Positions 8,742 through 17,110 of a stretch of DNA of 64,000 bases are shown piece after piece. The stretch lies in the NCBI RefSeq assembly GCF_029714185.1, contig NZ_CP121671.1, forward strand, positions 3,286,001 through 3,350,000, written 5' to 3'. The notes beneath the pieces are model-generated. The model was not told the DNA's origin. It did not search any database and saw only the letters and a list, made by a program, of their open reading frames with translations. A program made the position numbers and the translations under genes. The stretch's first letter is position 1; the number at the start of each line of letters is the position of its first letter. Source of the stretch: Halobacillus naozhouensis. Lineage in GTDB: Bacteria; Bacillota; Bacilli; Bacillales; Halobacillaceae.

Positions 8742-8777
8742 TACGGTCAGTAAAAATAAACTTGATTTCTAAATAAT

Positions 8778-8811
8778 GAAGCCGCATTTTTCTATTGAAA
8801 AATGCGGCTTC
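8778..8811. terminator. Bidirectional terminator between convergent genes
   Basis: A 14-bp perfect stem with a T-run on both strands. It serves the lipoprotein gene on the minus strand and backs up the nucleoside operon terminator. Confidence 0.8.
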
Positions 8812-8816
8812 TTCAT

Positions 8817-9320
8817 TCAATATTTAGATTCGTAATTCTCAACAATATCCTCTGAACCGTCTTTTTTTACAAATTTCACTTCAACTTCCTCAATATCTTG
8901 TTGTTTGGAAGTGACTATGTACCAAAACTTTTTTTCATTCTCTATAGTAATAAACTTAGCTGTGTTGTTGTTTACATACACTTTTGAAATATCATTGTTG
9001 CAAATCAATCCAGAAAAAATATGTCCATTGGTTGATGTCCAATTAACAGGTGTACCACAGTTTAAACCATGTCCCTCTTGATGACTCCACTTATTCTCAA
9101 TTTTTTCAAAGTAGGAAATCCAAATTTTATCTTCTTGCCTATAAATAGCTACAGCGTCATCTCTATTCACCACATCCAACTCTTGATGAATTAGACTATG
9201 TGGACTCCCTTGTTCCTTCATTGTTTCGTTAAAGTGTTGCTCAAAAGATTCTTCTCTTGTACATCCCGTTAGTAATACTAGAACCAAACAAATCGTGCCA
9301 AATGATGCTACCCTTCCCAT
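8817..9320 (-). CDS. Lipoprotein of unknown function (167 aa)
   Basis: The first 20 residues form a lipoprotein signal peptide with the lipobox LLTGC, so the product should be anchored on the outer face of the membrane. The rest is a hydrophilic domain with two further cysteines (residues about 88 and 102) that could form a disulfide. I do not recognise the family. It is a single gene ending at a strong terminator. It lies 115 bases downstream of an oligopeptidase gene in the same direction but has its own AT-rich upstream region. Confidence 0.7.
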   Translation of the reverse strand: MGRVASFGTICLVLVLLTGCTREESFEQHFNETMKEQGSPHSLIHQELDVVNRDDAVAIYRQEDKIWISYFEKIENKWSHQEGHGLNCGTPVNWTSTNGHIFSGLICNNDISKVYVNNNTAKFITIENEKKFWYIVTSKQQDIEEVEVKFVKKDGSEDIVENYESKY

Positions 9321-9435
9321 ATGTATCTCCTATTCTTTGGTTGGATAAAGGACCCTGAGCTGATCTTTAATAAATGAGTACAACCTTTTATATTAATTCA
9401 CGCTACTTTTTCTGGGGTAAGCATGTGCCAACCCC

Positions 9436-11247
9436 TTAATTAGATGTTAAGGTAATAAACTCTTGAGCATCTTTCATGCATAATTTCATGCCCTTTTCCC
9501 AAAAGCCCTCTTGCATGATATCTTCTCCTAAATGCTTCATCACTAAATCTTCTGTAGACATACTTCCTGAATCATGAAGTATATTTAAGTAATTTTCTTC
9601 AAAATCTCTCCCATTTTCTTTTGCCTTTGCGTAAATACTTAGAGAAAATAAGTACCCGAATGTATAGGGAAAGTTATAGAATGGGGAATGGGTAATATAA
9701 AAATGAGGTGTCCAGACCCACGAATGGATAGAGACATGATCAAGAGAACCTTCATACGCATCGTCTATTGCCTCTTGCATGAGTTCATTTAAACGTGTTG
9801 AGGAAACAAAACCCTTTTTTCGATTTTCGTAGAAATTCTGTTCAAACAAAAACCTAGAATGAATATTCATGAAGTTCAACACACTACGCTTTAACTTTTC
9901 ATCAAGTAAGAACACTTTTTCTTTGTTAGTTTTCGCATTTTCAATTGCTGCATCTAGCACGACCAATTCAAAAAATGTTGAAGCTGTTTCAGCCATACTC
10001 ATTGGATAATATTTATTCATTGCATGTACAGACTTCATAGCATGGTTATGAAATGCATGACCTAATTCATGTGCTAAAGTTAATACATTTGTAATTCTAC
10101 CGCCATATGTCATGCAAATTCTTGATTCACCCGAATGCGGAAACCCTGCACAAAACGCCACATTTGATTTGTTCGGGCGATCCTCTGTGTCTACCCACCC
10201 CTTATCAAATGCATGGTGCGCAAAACTTTCTAATTCCGTTCCAAATTGACTAAGGTTCTCTAAAATAAAATTAACAGCATCGTCGTAACTAATATATCGA
10301 TTACTATTTGTCATGGTGGCCCAAAAGTTATGCGATTGCATATCTTGATCGCCAAACATTTTTGCCTTTTGGTTTAGATAATCAGCAAAAGGTTGTTTAT
10401 ACTTACGGACCGTTGTCCACATAGCATTCAGCGTTTCCTCTTTCATACGATTGTCAATAAGAGGTTTTTCAATAACATACTCTATTCCTTTACGTTTGTA
10501 CGTTTGTAATCGGAAACCTGCAATATGATTAAGAATCAGTGCAAATAATTCTTCTTTTTCTTCCCATATATCTTCTAAAGCCTTGTGCGCCTCTTTACGA
10601 ACCTCTTCATTGGGATGTGAACGGAGATTTATCGCTTGAGCAACTGTTAATTCACTCTTTTCTCCATCGATATGGACAGGAACACTTATACTACTTACAA
10701 GCGAATTATAAAATTGCCCCCAACCATGGTAACCATCAACCATCAAAGAAGAAATGCTGCTTTCTTCTTTATCAGAGAGCTGCATGTCTACATTTTCGCG
10801 CCATTCGTTTAAGATAAATTTAAAACGCTTTAGTTCATCTGTATTTAACAGACATTGCCAAACAGCGTCATCTGTTTTTGCAAGGACCTTTTGTACTTTT
10901 TGCATAGAAGAAAAAAAATGTGCTTTAATAGTAGATACTTTTTCCTTAAGAACTGCTGCTTTTTTGTCCTTAGTGTCTTGTGCGATCAAACATGTTATGA
11001 ATGAACTAGCATCGGAAAGCTCCATACGCACTTTATTGGCGGTGTCAATGACACTTGCCACATCAATTACGTCTCCTATATCTTCTGGTGTGCGAAAGGT
11101 ATCTACCTTTTTCATAAAATCACTAACTTCTTTTTCTAAGTAATCTAATCGCTCATTCAGTTGTGTCGATTTGCTGCCTCCAGGGAAAAATACATCTAAG
11201 TCCCATGACTCTGCATACTTTGTGTTTTCCAAGCTACTTCCCACCAT
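9436..11247 (-). CDS. pepF: M3 family oligoendopeptidase F-like zinc metallopeptidase
   Basis: A cytoplasmic peptidase that cuts medium-length peptides, 603 residues, the usual length for PepF. The zinc site HELGHAFH lies near residue 392, with the third ligand Glu in the following MAETASTFFE segment. The N-terminus matches the family start ESWDLDVFFPGG. The start is uncertain: the ATG has little upstream pairing, while a TTG six codons later (LENTK) follows GGGAAG. It stands alone, flanked by two unrelated lipoprotein genes. The likely role is peptide turnover or peptide-nutrient use. Confidence 0.88.
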   Translation of the reverse strand: MVGSSLENTKYAESWDLDVFFPGGSKSTQLNERLDYLEKEVSDFMKKVDTFRTPEDIGDVIDVASVIDTANKVRMELSDASSFITCLIAQDTKDKKAAVLKEKVSTIKAHFFSSMQKVQKVLAKTDDAVWQCLLNTDELKRFKFILNEWRENVDMQLSDKEESSISSLMVDGYHGWGQFYNSLVSSISVPVHIDGEKSELTVAQAINLRSHPNEEVRKEAHKALEDIWEEKEELFALILNHIAGFRLQTYKRKGIEYVIEKPLIDNRMKEETLNAMWTTVRKYKQPFADYLNQKAKMFGDQDMQSHNFWATMTNSNRYISYDDAVNFILENLSQFGTELESFAHHAFDKGWVDTEDRPNKSNVAFCAGFPHSGESRICMTYGGRITNVLTLAHELGHAFHNHAMKSVHAMNKYYPMSMAETASTFFELVVLDAAIENAKTNKEKVFLLDEKLKRSVLNFMNIHSRFLFEQNFYENRKKGFVSSTRLNELMQEAIDDAYEGSLDHVSIHSWVWTPHFYITHSPFYNFPYTFGYLFSLSIYAKAKENGRDFEENYLNILHDSGSMSTEDLVMKHLGEDIMQEGFWEKGMKLCMKDAQEFITLTSN

Positions 11248-11344
11248 TTCGCAGTAAACTTAAAACAAAAATCTCCAACGTTTCATAATACGTTAGAAAC
11301 TTTACCACCAACAAATCACTAAATATCTTAGCCGTTTCAGGAGT

Positions 11345-11851
11345 TTATTTCAAAAAAGTTTTTTCCTTTTTAGGCTGGTTATATAAATCTATTCTTTCTT
11401 TAACGCTTTCTCCTTTACTCATGTCCCACCAACCAACAATCATATAAATGGCTCTAATATTGTCGAGTGTTATAGGCTCTCCCTTTTCATTCAGATATGT
11501 TCCACCTTCAATGGCTCCTGTTGTTTCTTCTGCGATATCTATCCCTGCACCAGTTACTGAACCAGAATGAACTGTTATATCTTTGTCAGCTATGACAGCG
11601 TGTGTTTCAAAATGGAAAGAATTTGTGATATATTTGTTCTTATTTTTCATATTCAGTGTTCCGTTACCTGCCTTTAACTCTTCCGGCGTTATTACAACTT
11701 CATACCCAATTAAACCCCAGTGTTCACTTTTCCCCATAAGTGTCAAATGATAATTTGTATTATTATGTTGGGTATTACAACCAGCCAGTATTGCTATAAA
11801 TACAACTACAAGCAACCATGGTACTTCCCTTCCGTATATACACTTTTTCAC
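11345..11851 (-). CDS. Lipoprotein of unknown function (168 aa)
   Basis: The signal region ends with the lipobox ILAGC near residue 25, predicting a lipid-anchored surface protein. The mature part looks like a small beta-rich domain with alternating hydrophobic residues and no catalytic motif I can name. It lies about 100 bases upstream of the oligopeptidase on the same strand, too far for certain operon membership. Function unknown. Confidence 0.65.
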   Translation of the reverse strand: MKKCIYGREVPWLLVVVFIAILAGCNTQHNNTNYHLTLMGKSEHWGLIGYEVVITPEELKAGNGTLNMKNKNKYITNSFHFETHAVIADKDITVHSGSVTGAGIDIAEETTGAIEGGTYLNEKGEPITLDNIRAIYMIVGWWDMSKGESVKERIDLYNQPKKEKTFLK

Positions 11852-12286
11852 TTCCTAAACATCCTTAATTATTGTGTCTTATCTCATTCCAATTCTTTTT
11901 CAATAAATGGCTATCCGAAATTAGAATATTTTTATGTACATCAAGGCGCCATATCTACAAACATAACAAAGCAATAAATAGTTTTACAAAAACACCAATA
12001 ATCAACCCCACTAAACTTAATAAACTTCTCTCAGCTCCCTCCTTTACCCACGAGACTCCTTACACACCTATACGCTAACATAAAATGGGAACTTTTTTAT
12101 TCAACAATTTGTTGATATTTAGAAAGGACACATTATTCAATAAAAACGCCCTTTCTCAGAAACAGGCGGATGTCTATATTAGCTGATCTTATGAATGGCA
12201 TAATGAAATAGCGTTAATGATCGGCTTAAAAACCAAAAGGGCCCCTGGTTCATCTATAAACTATAGAACCAGGGGCCTTCCTTAAA
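11852..12286. other. AT-rich intergenic region with no supported gene
   Basis: About 435 bases. Short open frames on the plus strand lack ribosome sites and look accidental. The right end carries the terminator of the ABC permease gene. Nothing else was recognised. Confidence 0.6.
12228..12277 (-). terminator. Terminator of the tetR-ABC exporter operon
   Basis: A 12-bp perfect GC-rich stem GGCCCCTGGTTC with a 14-base loop, followed on the minus strand by CTTTTGGTTTTT. Confidence 0.85.
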
Positions 12287-13888
12287 TTACCCTTCGATAT
12301 CTCGTCTATTATAGCCAACAAATCCTAAAATCGTTAGAACAAGGGCAAGAAACATCAGGATGGTAACCGGTAAATAGTCCATTTCTTCTACCGGGAGTTG
12401 AGGGATGTATCCATATGGTGAAATTTGTCCAACCCAATCCGGAAATTGAAATATCCCCCCTAAATAAAGAACGACAAATGAATAAAATACATACAACCAA
12501 ATGAAGATACTTAGTTTCGGTGCAAAGCCAATTAATAACACGACTATACCAATCATCACTAACATCGCTGGGTAGTAAGCAACAGCTGCACCATAGATCA
12601 TTCCAAAATCAAATCCCTCTTCCATAACAGAGGTTCCTGCAGCCCATAAGCCGATTGCAGCAAGGGAAATCATTAAAAATCCGTTCACTGCAGAGATGAT
12701 ATAATAACAAAACATCAGCCGGGTACGTGAAACTGCTCTTCCAAGCAGATGTTCGATACGATTCTTTTTTTCTTCGCCATAAAGTTTATTCATGGCCATT
12801 AGAGGAGGAATCGTTCCTAACAATGCCATGACCACCATTAACATCGGGATAAACTGCTCCGTTAAAGAATGGCCTTCTACTGGTTTTAAAAGCTGTTTCA
12901 TCATATCACTGCTTTTAAAAAATGATTCTAAATCACCCAGGACAGATCCATAGGAAAGCCCCGTTACAAACATGCCGACAGCCCAGGCGATGATTCCTGT
13001 CCGTTGAAGTCTTAAAGCAAGACCTATAGGATTTTTCAAAAAGAATGAAGCATGTTTTTTTCCAGGCCTTGCAGGCAGAAAACCTGCTTCTAAGTCACGA
13101 ACAGCATTCAAACGATAGGCAATAATAAATAATAGGAGAGACACGCCAATCATCAATAAGATCGGCCACCAATGGTTACTAGAGTAAGCCTCTGTTTGAG
13201 GCACCCATCCTAAAGGCGAGAGCAGCGACAATGTTTCATTACTGACATCCCCAATTGCACGTACAAGATATGATATTATGAGTACTGCAATTGAATAACC
13301 AATCGTTCCCCGAGAACTCTCTGACAGCTGTGCGAATACAGCGGTCACACCTGCAAAAATGATACCTGTTGCGCCTAAAGCGGCACCATATAGTAAAGAA
13401 CCTTCTAAATCCATACTTTCTATCCCTAAGGCATATAATCCAAGGCCTGTAATTAACGCCAAAACCACATTAGTTACAAACAAAACGAATAAAGTAGCAT
13501 GTAAATTAGATAACCTTCCTACCGGCAATGAACGAATCATTTCGATTCGTCCGTCTTCCTCATCAGCTCTTGTGTGACGGTTCACCAGCAGAATACTCAT
13601 AAGACCGACAACAACAGCCGTCAGCAGCAGCATCTGATGAGTTGTCATCGCCCCAATAGTGTAATGATCAAGGTTACCGGGCCCTACCATCGCTGTCATC
13701 GCAGGATTCCGCATGGTTTCAGCCATAGCGTCCCTAGCCTGCTGGGTGGGATAGAGGTCCTTAAAGGCCCCAGGTACGATTAACGTAAAGAAGGAAAGTC
13801 CAAGCAACCATAACGGAATACGAAGTCGATCCCGTCGCAAAATGAAGCGCGACAGCCGTCCCGTTCTTCTAAACAGATTCCCTTTCAT
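12287..13888 (-). CDS. ABC exporter permease (ABC-2 type, TnrB/YhaP-like large permease)
   Basis: A membrane subunit of 533 residues with about twelve hydrophobic segments arranged as two similar halves, each beginning with a loop before its first helices. No signal peptide. It belongs to the large two-block ABC exporter permeases often named tetronasin-resistance type. The ATG overlaps the stop of the ATPase gene, so the two are translationally coupled. With the TetR regulator they make an inducible efflux operon. The exported compound is unknown; antibiotics, toxic lipids or peptides are possible. Confidence 0.85.
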   Translation of the reverse strand: MKGNLFRRTGRLSRFILRRDRLRIPLWLLGLSFFTLIVPGAFKDLYPTQQARDAMAETMRNPAMTAMVGPGNLDHYTIGAMTTHQMLLLTAVVVGLMSILLVNRHTRADEEDGRIEMIRSLPVGRLSNLHATLFVLFVTNVVLALITGLGLYALGIESMDLEGSLLYGAALGATGIIFAGVTAVFAQLSESSRGTIGYSIAVLIISYLVRAIGDVSNETLSLLSPLGWVPQTEAYSSNHWWPILLMIGVSLLLFIIAYRLNAVRDLEAGFLPARPGKKHASFFLKNPIGLALRLQRTGIIAWAVGMFVTGLSYGSVLGDLESFFKSSDMMKQLLKPVEGHSLTEQFIPMLMVVMALLGTIPPLMAMNKLYGEEKKNRIEHLLGRAVSRTRLMFCYYIISAVNGFLMISLAAIGLWAAGTSVMEEGFDFGMIYGAAVAYYPAMLVMIGIVVLLIGFAPKLSIFIWLYVFYSFVVLYLGGIFQFPDWVGQISPYGYIPQLPVEEMDYLPVTILMFLALVLTILGFVGYNRRDIEG

Positions 13889-14805
13889 CAGGAAACACCT
13901 CCTGCTCCTGTCTCTGTAGGATTGTCTGGGCCCTCATAATGGCGCATGAACAAGTCTTCCAACGTTGGCGGTGCACTTTCCAATTTAACGATGCCGTATT
14001 GCGTAATATATTTTATTACTGCATCCATTTCCTCTGTATCTACCTGGAAGGATAGACCTTGTGCTTTTTCCACGATATCGTGCACGCCTTTTAATTCTGC
14101 TAGTCCTGACATCGGCTGTTTTGTTTCAACGAGAAGATTTGTACGGGTTAAATGGCGTAACTCGTTTAACGAACCTGTTTCAATCATTTTACCCTGACGA
14201 ATTATGCCGACCCTGTCACATAACTTTTCGACTTCAGATAATATATGACTGGAGAGAAGGACACTCTTCCCATCGTTTTTCGCCTCCATCACACATTCCT
14301 GAAAAACCCGTTCCATCAATGGGTCAAGTCCTGAGGTCGGTTCATCTAAAATATAAAGGTCTGCATCTGATGAAAAAGCAGCAATTAATGCCACCTTTTG
14401 GCGATTTCCTTTCGAATAGGTTCTGCATTTCTTGGATGGATCCAAATCAAACTTCTTAATCAGTTGTTCCCGTTTGCTTTGATTCTTTCCCCCCCGCAAT
14501 GTCACAAATAGGTCAATTACTTCACCGCCTGTTAAGTTCGGCCACAAATTTACATCACCGGGGACATACGCAATACGTTTGTGAATCTCAACCGCATCTT
14601 TCCAGGCATCCTTGCCGAATATTTTCACTTGTCCCTCTGTTGCTTTTAAAATTCCGAGAAGCACACGAATGGTTGTCGATTTCCCCGCGCCGTTTGGGCC
14701 AATGAAACCATACACTTCTCCTTCATTCACTTCTATGTTAACCCCATCTAATGCAGTAAACTTTCCAAACTTCTTCGTTAAGTCAGTGACTTGCAACAAG
14801 CTCAT
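13888..14805 (-). CDS. ABC exporter ATP-binding protein
   Basis: A 305-residue ATPase with Walker A GPNGAGKST near residue 38, a degenerate signature region YSKGNRQKV, Walker B LYILDEPTSGLDP and the H-loop SSHIL. The C-terminal 80 residues form the extension usual in drug and bacitracin-type exporters. It lies 12 bases downstream of the TetR gene and overlaps the permease start. It powers the neighbouring permease. Confidence 0.9.
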   Translation of the reverse strand: MSLLQVTDLTKKFGKFTALDGVNIEVNEGEVYGFIGPNGAGKSTTIRVLLGILKATEGQVKIFGKDAWKDAVEIHKRIAYVPGDVNLWPNLTGGEVIDLFVTLRGGKNQSKREQLIKKFDLDPSKKCRTYSKGNRQKVALIAAFSSDADLYILDEPTSGLDPLMERVFQECVMEAKNDGKSVLLSSHILSEVEKLCDRVGIIRQGKMIETGSLNELRHLTRTNLLVETKQPMSGLAELKGVHDIVEKAQGLSFQVDTEEMDAVIKYITQYGIVKLESAPPTLEDLFMRHYEGPDNPTETGAGGVS

Positions 14806-14817
14806 TTTGAACCCCCC

Positions 14818-15450
14818 TCATTTTTTATAAAAGCATGTTTTCAAGACATCCAGATAATCATAAAATTCTGTCCAGTATGGATCTAAATCAATAGAAGCAA
14901 TTTGTTGACCTTTAAAATGGTTCATCAACTCATTTTGGTATCCCTCTATCGACCAACGGATAAGTTTGAAAGCTTTATCAACATCAATATCATCGCGGAA
15001 CAATGTCGGATCAATATTGTCATACAACATCGAATTACCTGATTTCTGCAAGTCGGCAAGCCGCTTTTCCATATTCTCTGGTATTTCCATTTCATCATTT
15101 AAAAACACAGTTGCTATAAAATTACTCACATCGGGATTCTCATTGTAATACTTTGTTTTAACCCGAGCTATCTGCTTTAACCGTTCTATAAAATCAGGCT
15201 CTGTCGTATCGATCAAACTAAAAAACTCTTTAGTCATGATGTTCATCGCATAATCAATAAGATATAGATAAATTTCTTTTTTATTGTTGAAATAGTAAAA
15301 GAGCATCCCTTTTCCTATCCCGGCGTTTTTGACAATTTGATTGGTTGAACCTTTCTCAAATCCGTTTTCTGCAAACTCCTTAAGTGCAGCATCTACTATT
15401 CGCTTTTGTTTATTAGCATCAAGATTTTCAAATGTTTGGCCGATCTCCAT
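14818..15450 (-). CDS. TetR/AcrR family transcriptional repressor
   Basis: 210 residues. The N-terminal 60 residues contain the TetR helix-turn-helix (AALKEFAENGFEKGSTNQIV, then GIGKGMLFYYFNNKKEIY). The C-terminal part is the ligand-binding, dimerising region. It is first in the operon with an ABC exporter, and two matching palindromes in its promoter indicate self-control. The presumed model is repression until a substrate of the exporter binds. Its ligand cannot be predicted. Confidence 0.9.
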   Translation of the reverse strand: MEIGQTFENLDANKQKRIVDAALKEFAENGFEKGSTNQIVKNAGIGKGMLFYYFNNKKEIYLYLIDYAMNIMTKEFFSLIDTTEPDFIERLKQIARVKTKYYNENPDVSNFIATVFLNDEMEIPENMEKRLADLQKSGNSMLYDNIDPTLFRDDIDVDKAFKLIRWSIEGYQNELMNHFKGQQIASIDLDPYWTEFYDYLDVLKTCFYKK

Positions 15451-15782
15451 AACCTCCTTTGTAATGGTTTATTCATGCTTTCGCCTAAATAGACCAGTGT
15501 GGTCGATTTGAATATAACACTGTTAGACCACCCTGGTCAATCGGTTGTTAGCCGAAAGTAATGTTATTTTCATTTCGACAGCATCTAGCCGTGTTCATCA
15601 ACGGAAAATGCGACTTATTCAGGGAATAGTCCTTTACTACTACAAGCTGTCAATTTAAGAAAGAGCCTTCTCATTTCAGTATTAAGCATTTTCGTGATTG
15701 CTTATAAAAATGATAATCGTGAGCAAACTATCCATAACCGTTATGATTTGTCATGGAAGATACATTAAAAGTAGGTGCAATC
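15451..15782. other. Intergenic region between divergent tetR and the GT2 operon
   Basis: The left third holds the tetR promoter and operators. No confident promoter for the rightward glycosyltransferase operon was identified; a TATAAA at 15704-15709 is a weak candidate. Confidence 0.5.
15491..15542 (-). promoter_or_regulatory. Promoter with two TetR operators
   Basis: On the minus strand TTGACC, a 17-base spacer and TTATAT form a promoter. Palindromes GACCACCCTGGTC (15526-15538, over the -35) and GACCAGTGTGGTC (15492-15504, just downstream of the -10) share the arms GACCA/TGGTC and are 34 bases apart centre to centre. Confidence 0.75.
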
Positions 15783-16775
15783 ATGAACCCCGGTCTTATT
15801 TCAATTATCATTCCCTCTTACAACGAATCTGGGAATGTCGAACTCATTTACAAAGCTATAGATAAGGAATTCGAGGACATCGCTTATGATTATGAAATCT
15901 GTTTCATTAACGACGGCAGTACGGATGATACACTGCAGCGGATTAAAAAACTGGTGTTAACAAATGCAAAGGTCAAGTATATTTCGTTTACGAGAAACTT
16001 CGGAAAAGAAGTGGCCCTGCTTGCAGGTTTTCAACATGTAAAAGGTGATGCCGTGATTCTCATGGATGCAGATCTACAGCATCCCTGTTCCTTGATTAAA
16101 CCTTTTATCGAAGGTTACGAAGAAGGGTATCATCAAGTGATCGCCCAGCGTAACCGTAAAGGAGACAACTTATTTCGATCCTGTCTTTCCTCGCTTTACT
16201 ACTGTCTCGTGAACAAGATTGTAGAGGTGGATGTGAAGGATGGGGTCGGAGATTTCAGGCTGTTGAGCCGACAAGCTGTTGATGCCCTCTTGCTGTTAAA
16301 CGAAGGAAACCGCTTCTCAAAAGGGTTGTTTTCCTGGATCGGGTTAAGCCAGAAAATTATTGATTACGACAATGTCACTCGTCAGAAAGGGAAAACAAAG
16401 TGGTCGTTTTCAAAGCTGCTGAATTACGGCATGGACGGCGTCCTTTCGTTTAATAACCGCCCCCTCCGAATATGTTTTTACATTGGGGCATTCCTTCTAC
16501 TTCTATCCCTGCTTTGTATAGTCACAACAGCCATAATCCTCATTAGGGATGGCGTTGACGTACAAGGATTCTTACCCATGATTTCAGTATTTCTGTTCTT
16601 TGGTGGCGTTCAACTGTTCAGTCTTGGGGTCATTGGTGAATACATTGGGAGGATTTATTATGAAACGAAGAAACGGCCTCATTATTTAATCGAGGAGACA
16701 AATTTATCAAATGGAGAACATGATGAAGGGAATCAGCCAGGAATTTATCAGATTTATCGTAGTGGGGATCATTAA
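15783..16775 (+). CDS. csbB: Polyprenyl-phosphate glycosyltransferase (GT2, CsbB/GtrB-like)
   Basis: Transfers a sugar from a nucleotide donor to undecaprenyl phosphate on the inner face of the membrane. The 330-residue protein begins with a GT-A fold (SIIIPSYNESGN, then DADLQHP as the metal-binding region) and ends with two membrane helices at about residues 230-300, the layout of CsbB, YkcC and GtrB. The start is the ATG with AGGTG upstream; an earlier ATG ten codons before lacks a site. Its end overlaps the next gene by about 60 bases. Together with the flippase and the YfhO-like protein it resembles the lipoteichoic acid glycosylation set of Bacillus and Listeria. The sugar is inferred to be GlcNAc or glucose. 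Confidence 0.85.
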   Translation: MNPGLISIIIPSYNESGNVELIYKAIDKEFEDIAYDYEICFINDGSTDDTLQRIKKLVLTNAKVKYISFTRNFGKEVALLAGFQHVKGDAVILMDADLQHPCSLIKPFIEGYEEGYHQVIAQRNRKGDNLFRSCLSSLYYCLVNKIVEVDVKDGVGDFRLLSRQAVDALLLLNEGNRFSKGLFSWIGLSQKIIDYDNVTRQKGKTKWSFSKLLNYGMDGVLSFNNRPLRICFYIGAFLLLLSLLCIVTTAIILIRDGVDVQGFLPMISVFLFFGGVQLFSLGVIGEYIGRIYYETKKRPHYLIEETNLSNGEHDEGNQPGIYQIYRSGDH

Positions 16776-17097
16776 TACGGCCAATTACTATGTTTGCTAT
16801 TTATGTTTACACGAAATATGGGATATCGGTTATATGACGGCACATATCGCAAGCTTTGGGTTCAGTTTCGTGATCTCCTTCTTCTTAAACTCTTACTATA
16901 CTTTTAAAATAAAACCGACGCTGGCTAAATTCTTGCAATTCCCGCTCACCCAGCTGTTCAATATCGCAGTTTCCTCTATATTCGTTTATTTATTCGTGGA
17001 ACACTTTCTAATCGATAGTACGATCGCTCCTATTCTATCCATTTTTATAACCGTACCGCTCACCTTTATTATAACGGGCAAAATTTTAAAAAAGTAA
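16711..17097 (+). CDS. gtcA: GtrA/GtcA-like membrane protein (lipid-linked sugar flippase candidate)
   Basis: 128 residues with four predicted membrane helices and the family start FIRFIVVGIINTANYY. GtrA-family proteins are thought to flip undecaprenyl-phosphate sugar across the membrane. The reading frame overlaps the end of the glycosyltransferase gene. The start may be the ATG at 16711 or one three codons later that follows GGAG. It lies 13 bases before the YfhO-like gene. All three steps of a wall-polymer glycosylation route (load, flip, transfer) are thus in one operon. Confidence 0.85.
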   Translation: MENMMKGISQEFIRFIVVGIINTANYYVCYLCLHEIWDIGYMTAHIASFGFSFVISFFLNSYYTFKIKPTLAKFLQFPLTQLFNIAVSSIFVYLFVEHFLIDSTIAPILSIFITVPLTFIITGKILKK

Positions 17098-17110
17098 CGG
17101 AGAATATAAC

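Noticed and set aside
10754..11143. 129-residue plus-strand frame opposite pepF
   Set aside because: Serine- and phenylalanine-rich shadow of the peptidase frame; no ribosome site.
11872..12078. 68-residue plus-strand frame
   Set aside because: No ribosome site, and composition looks non-coding.
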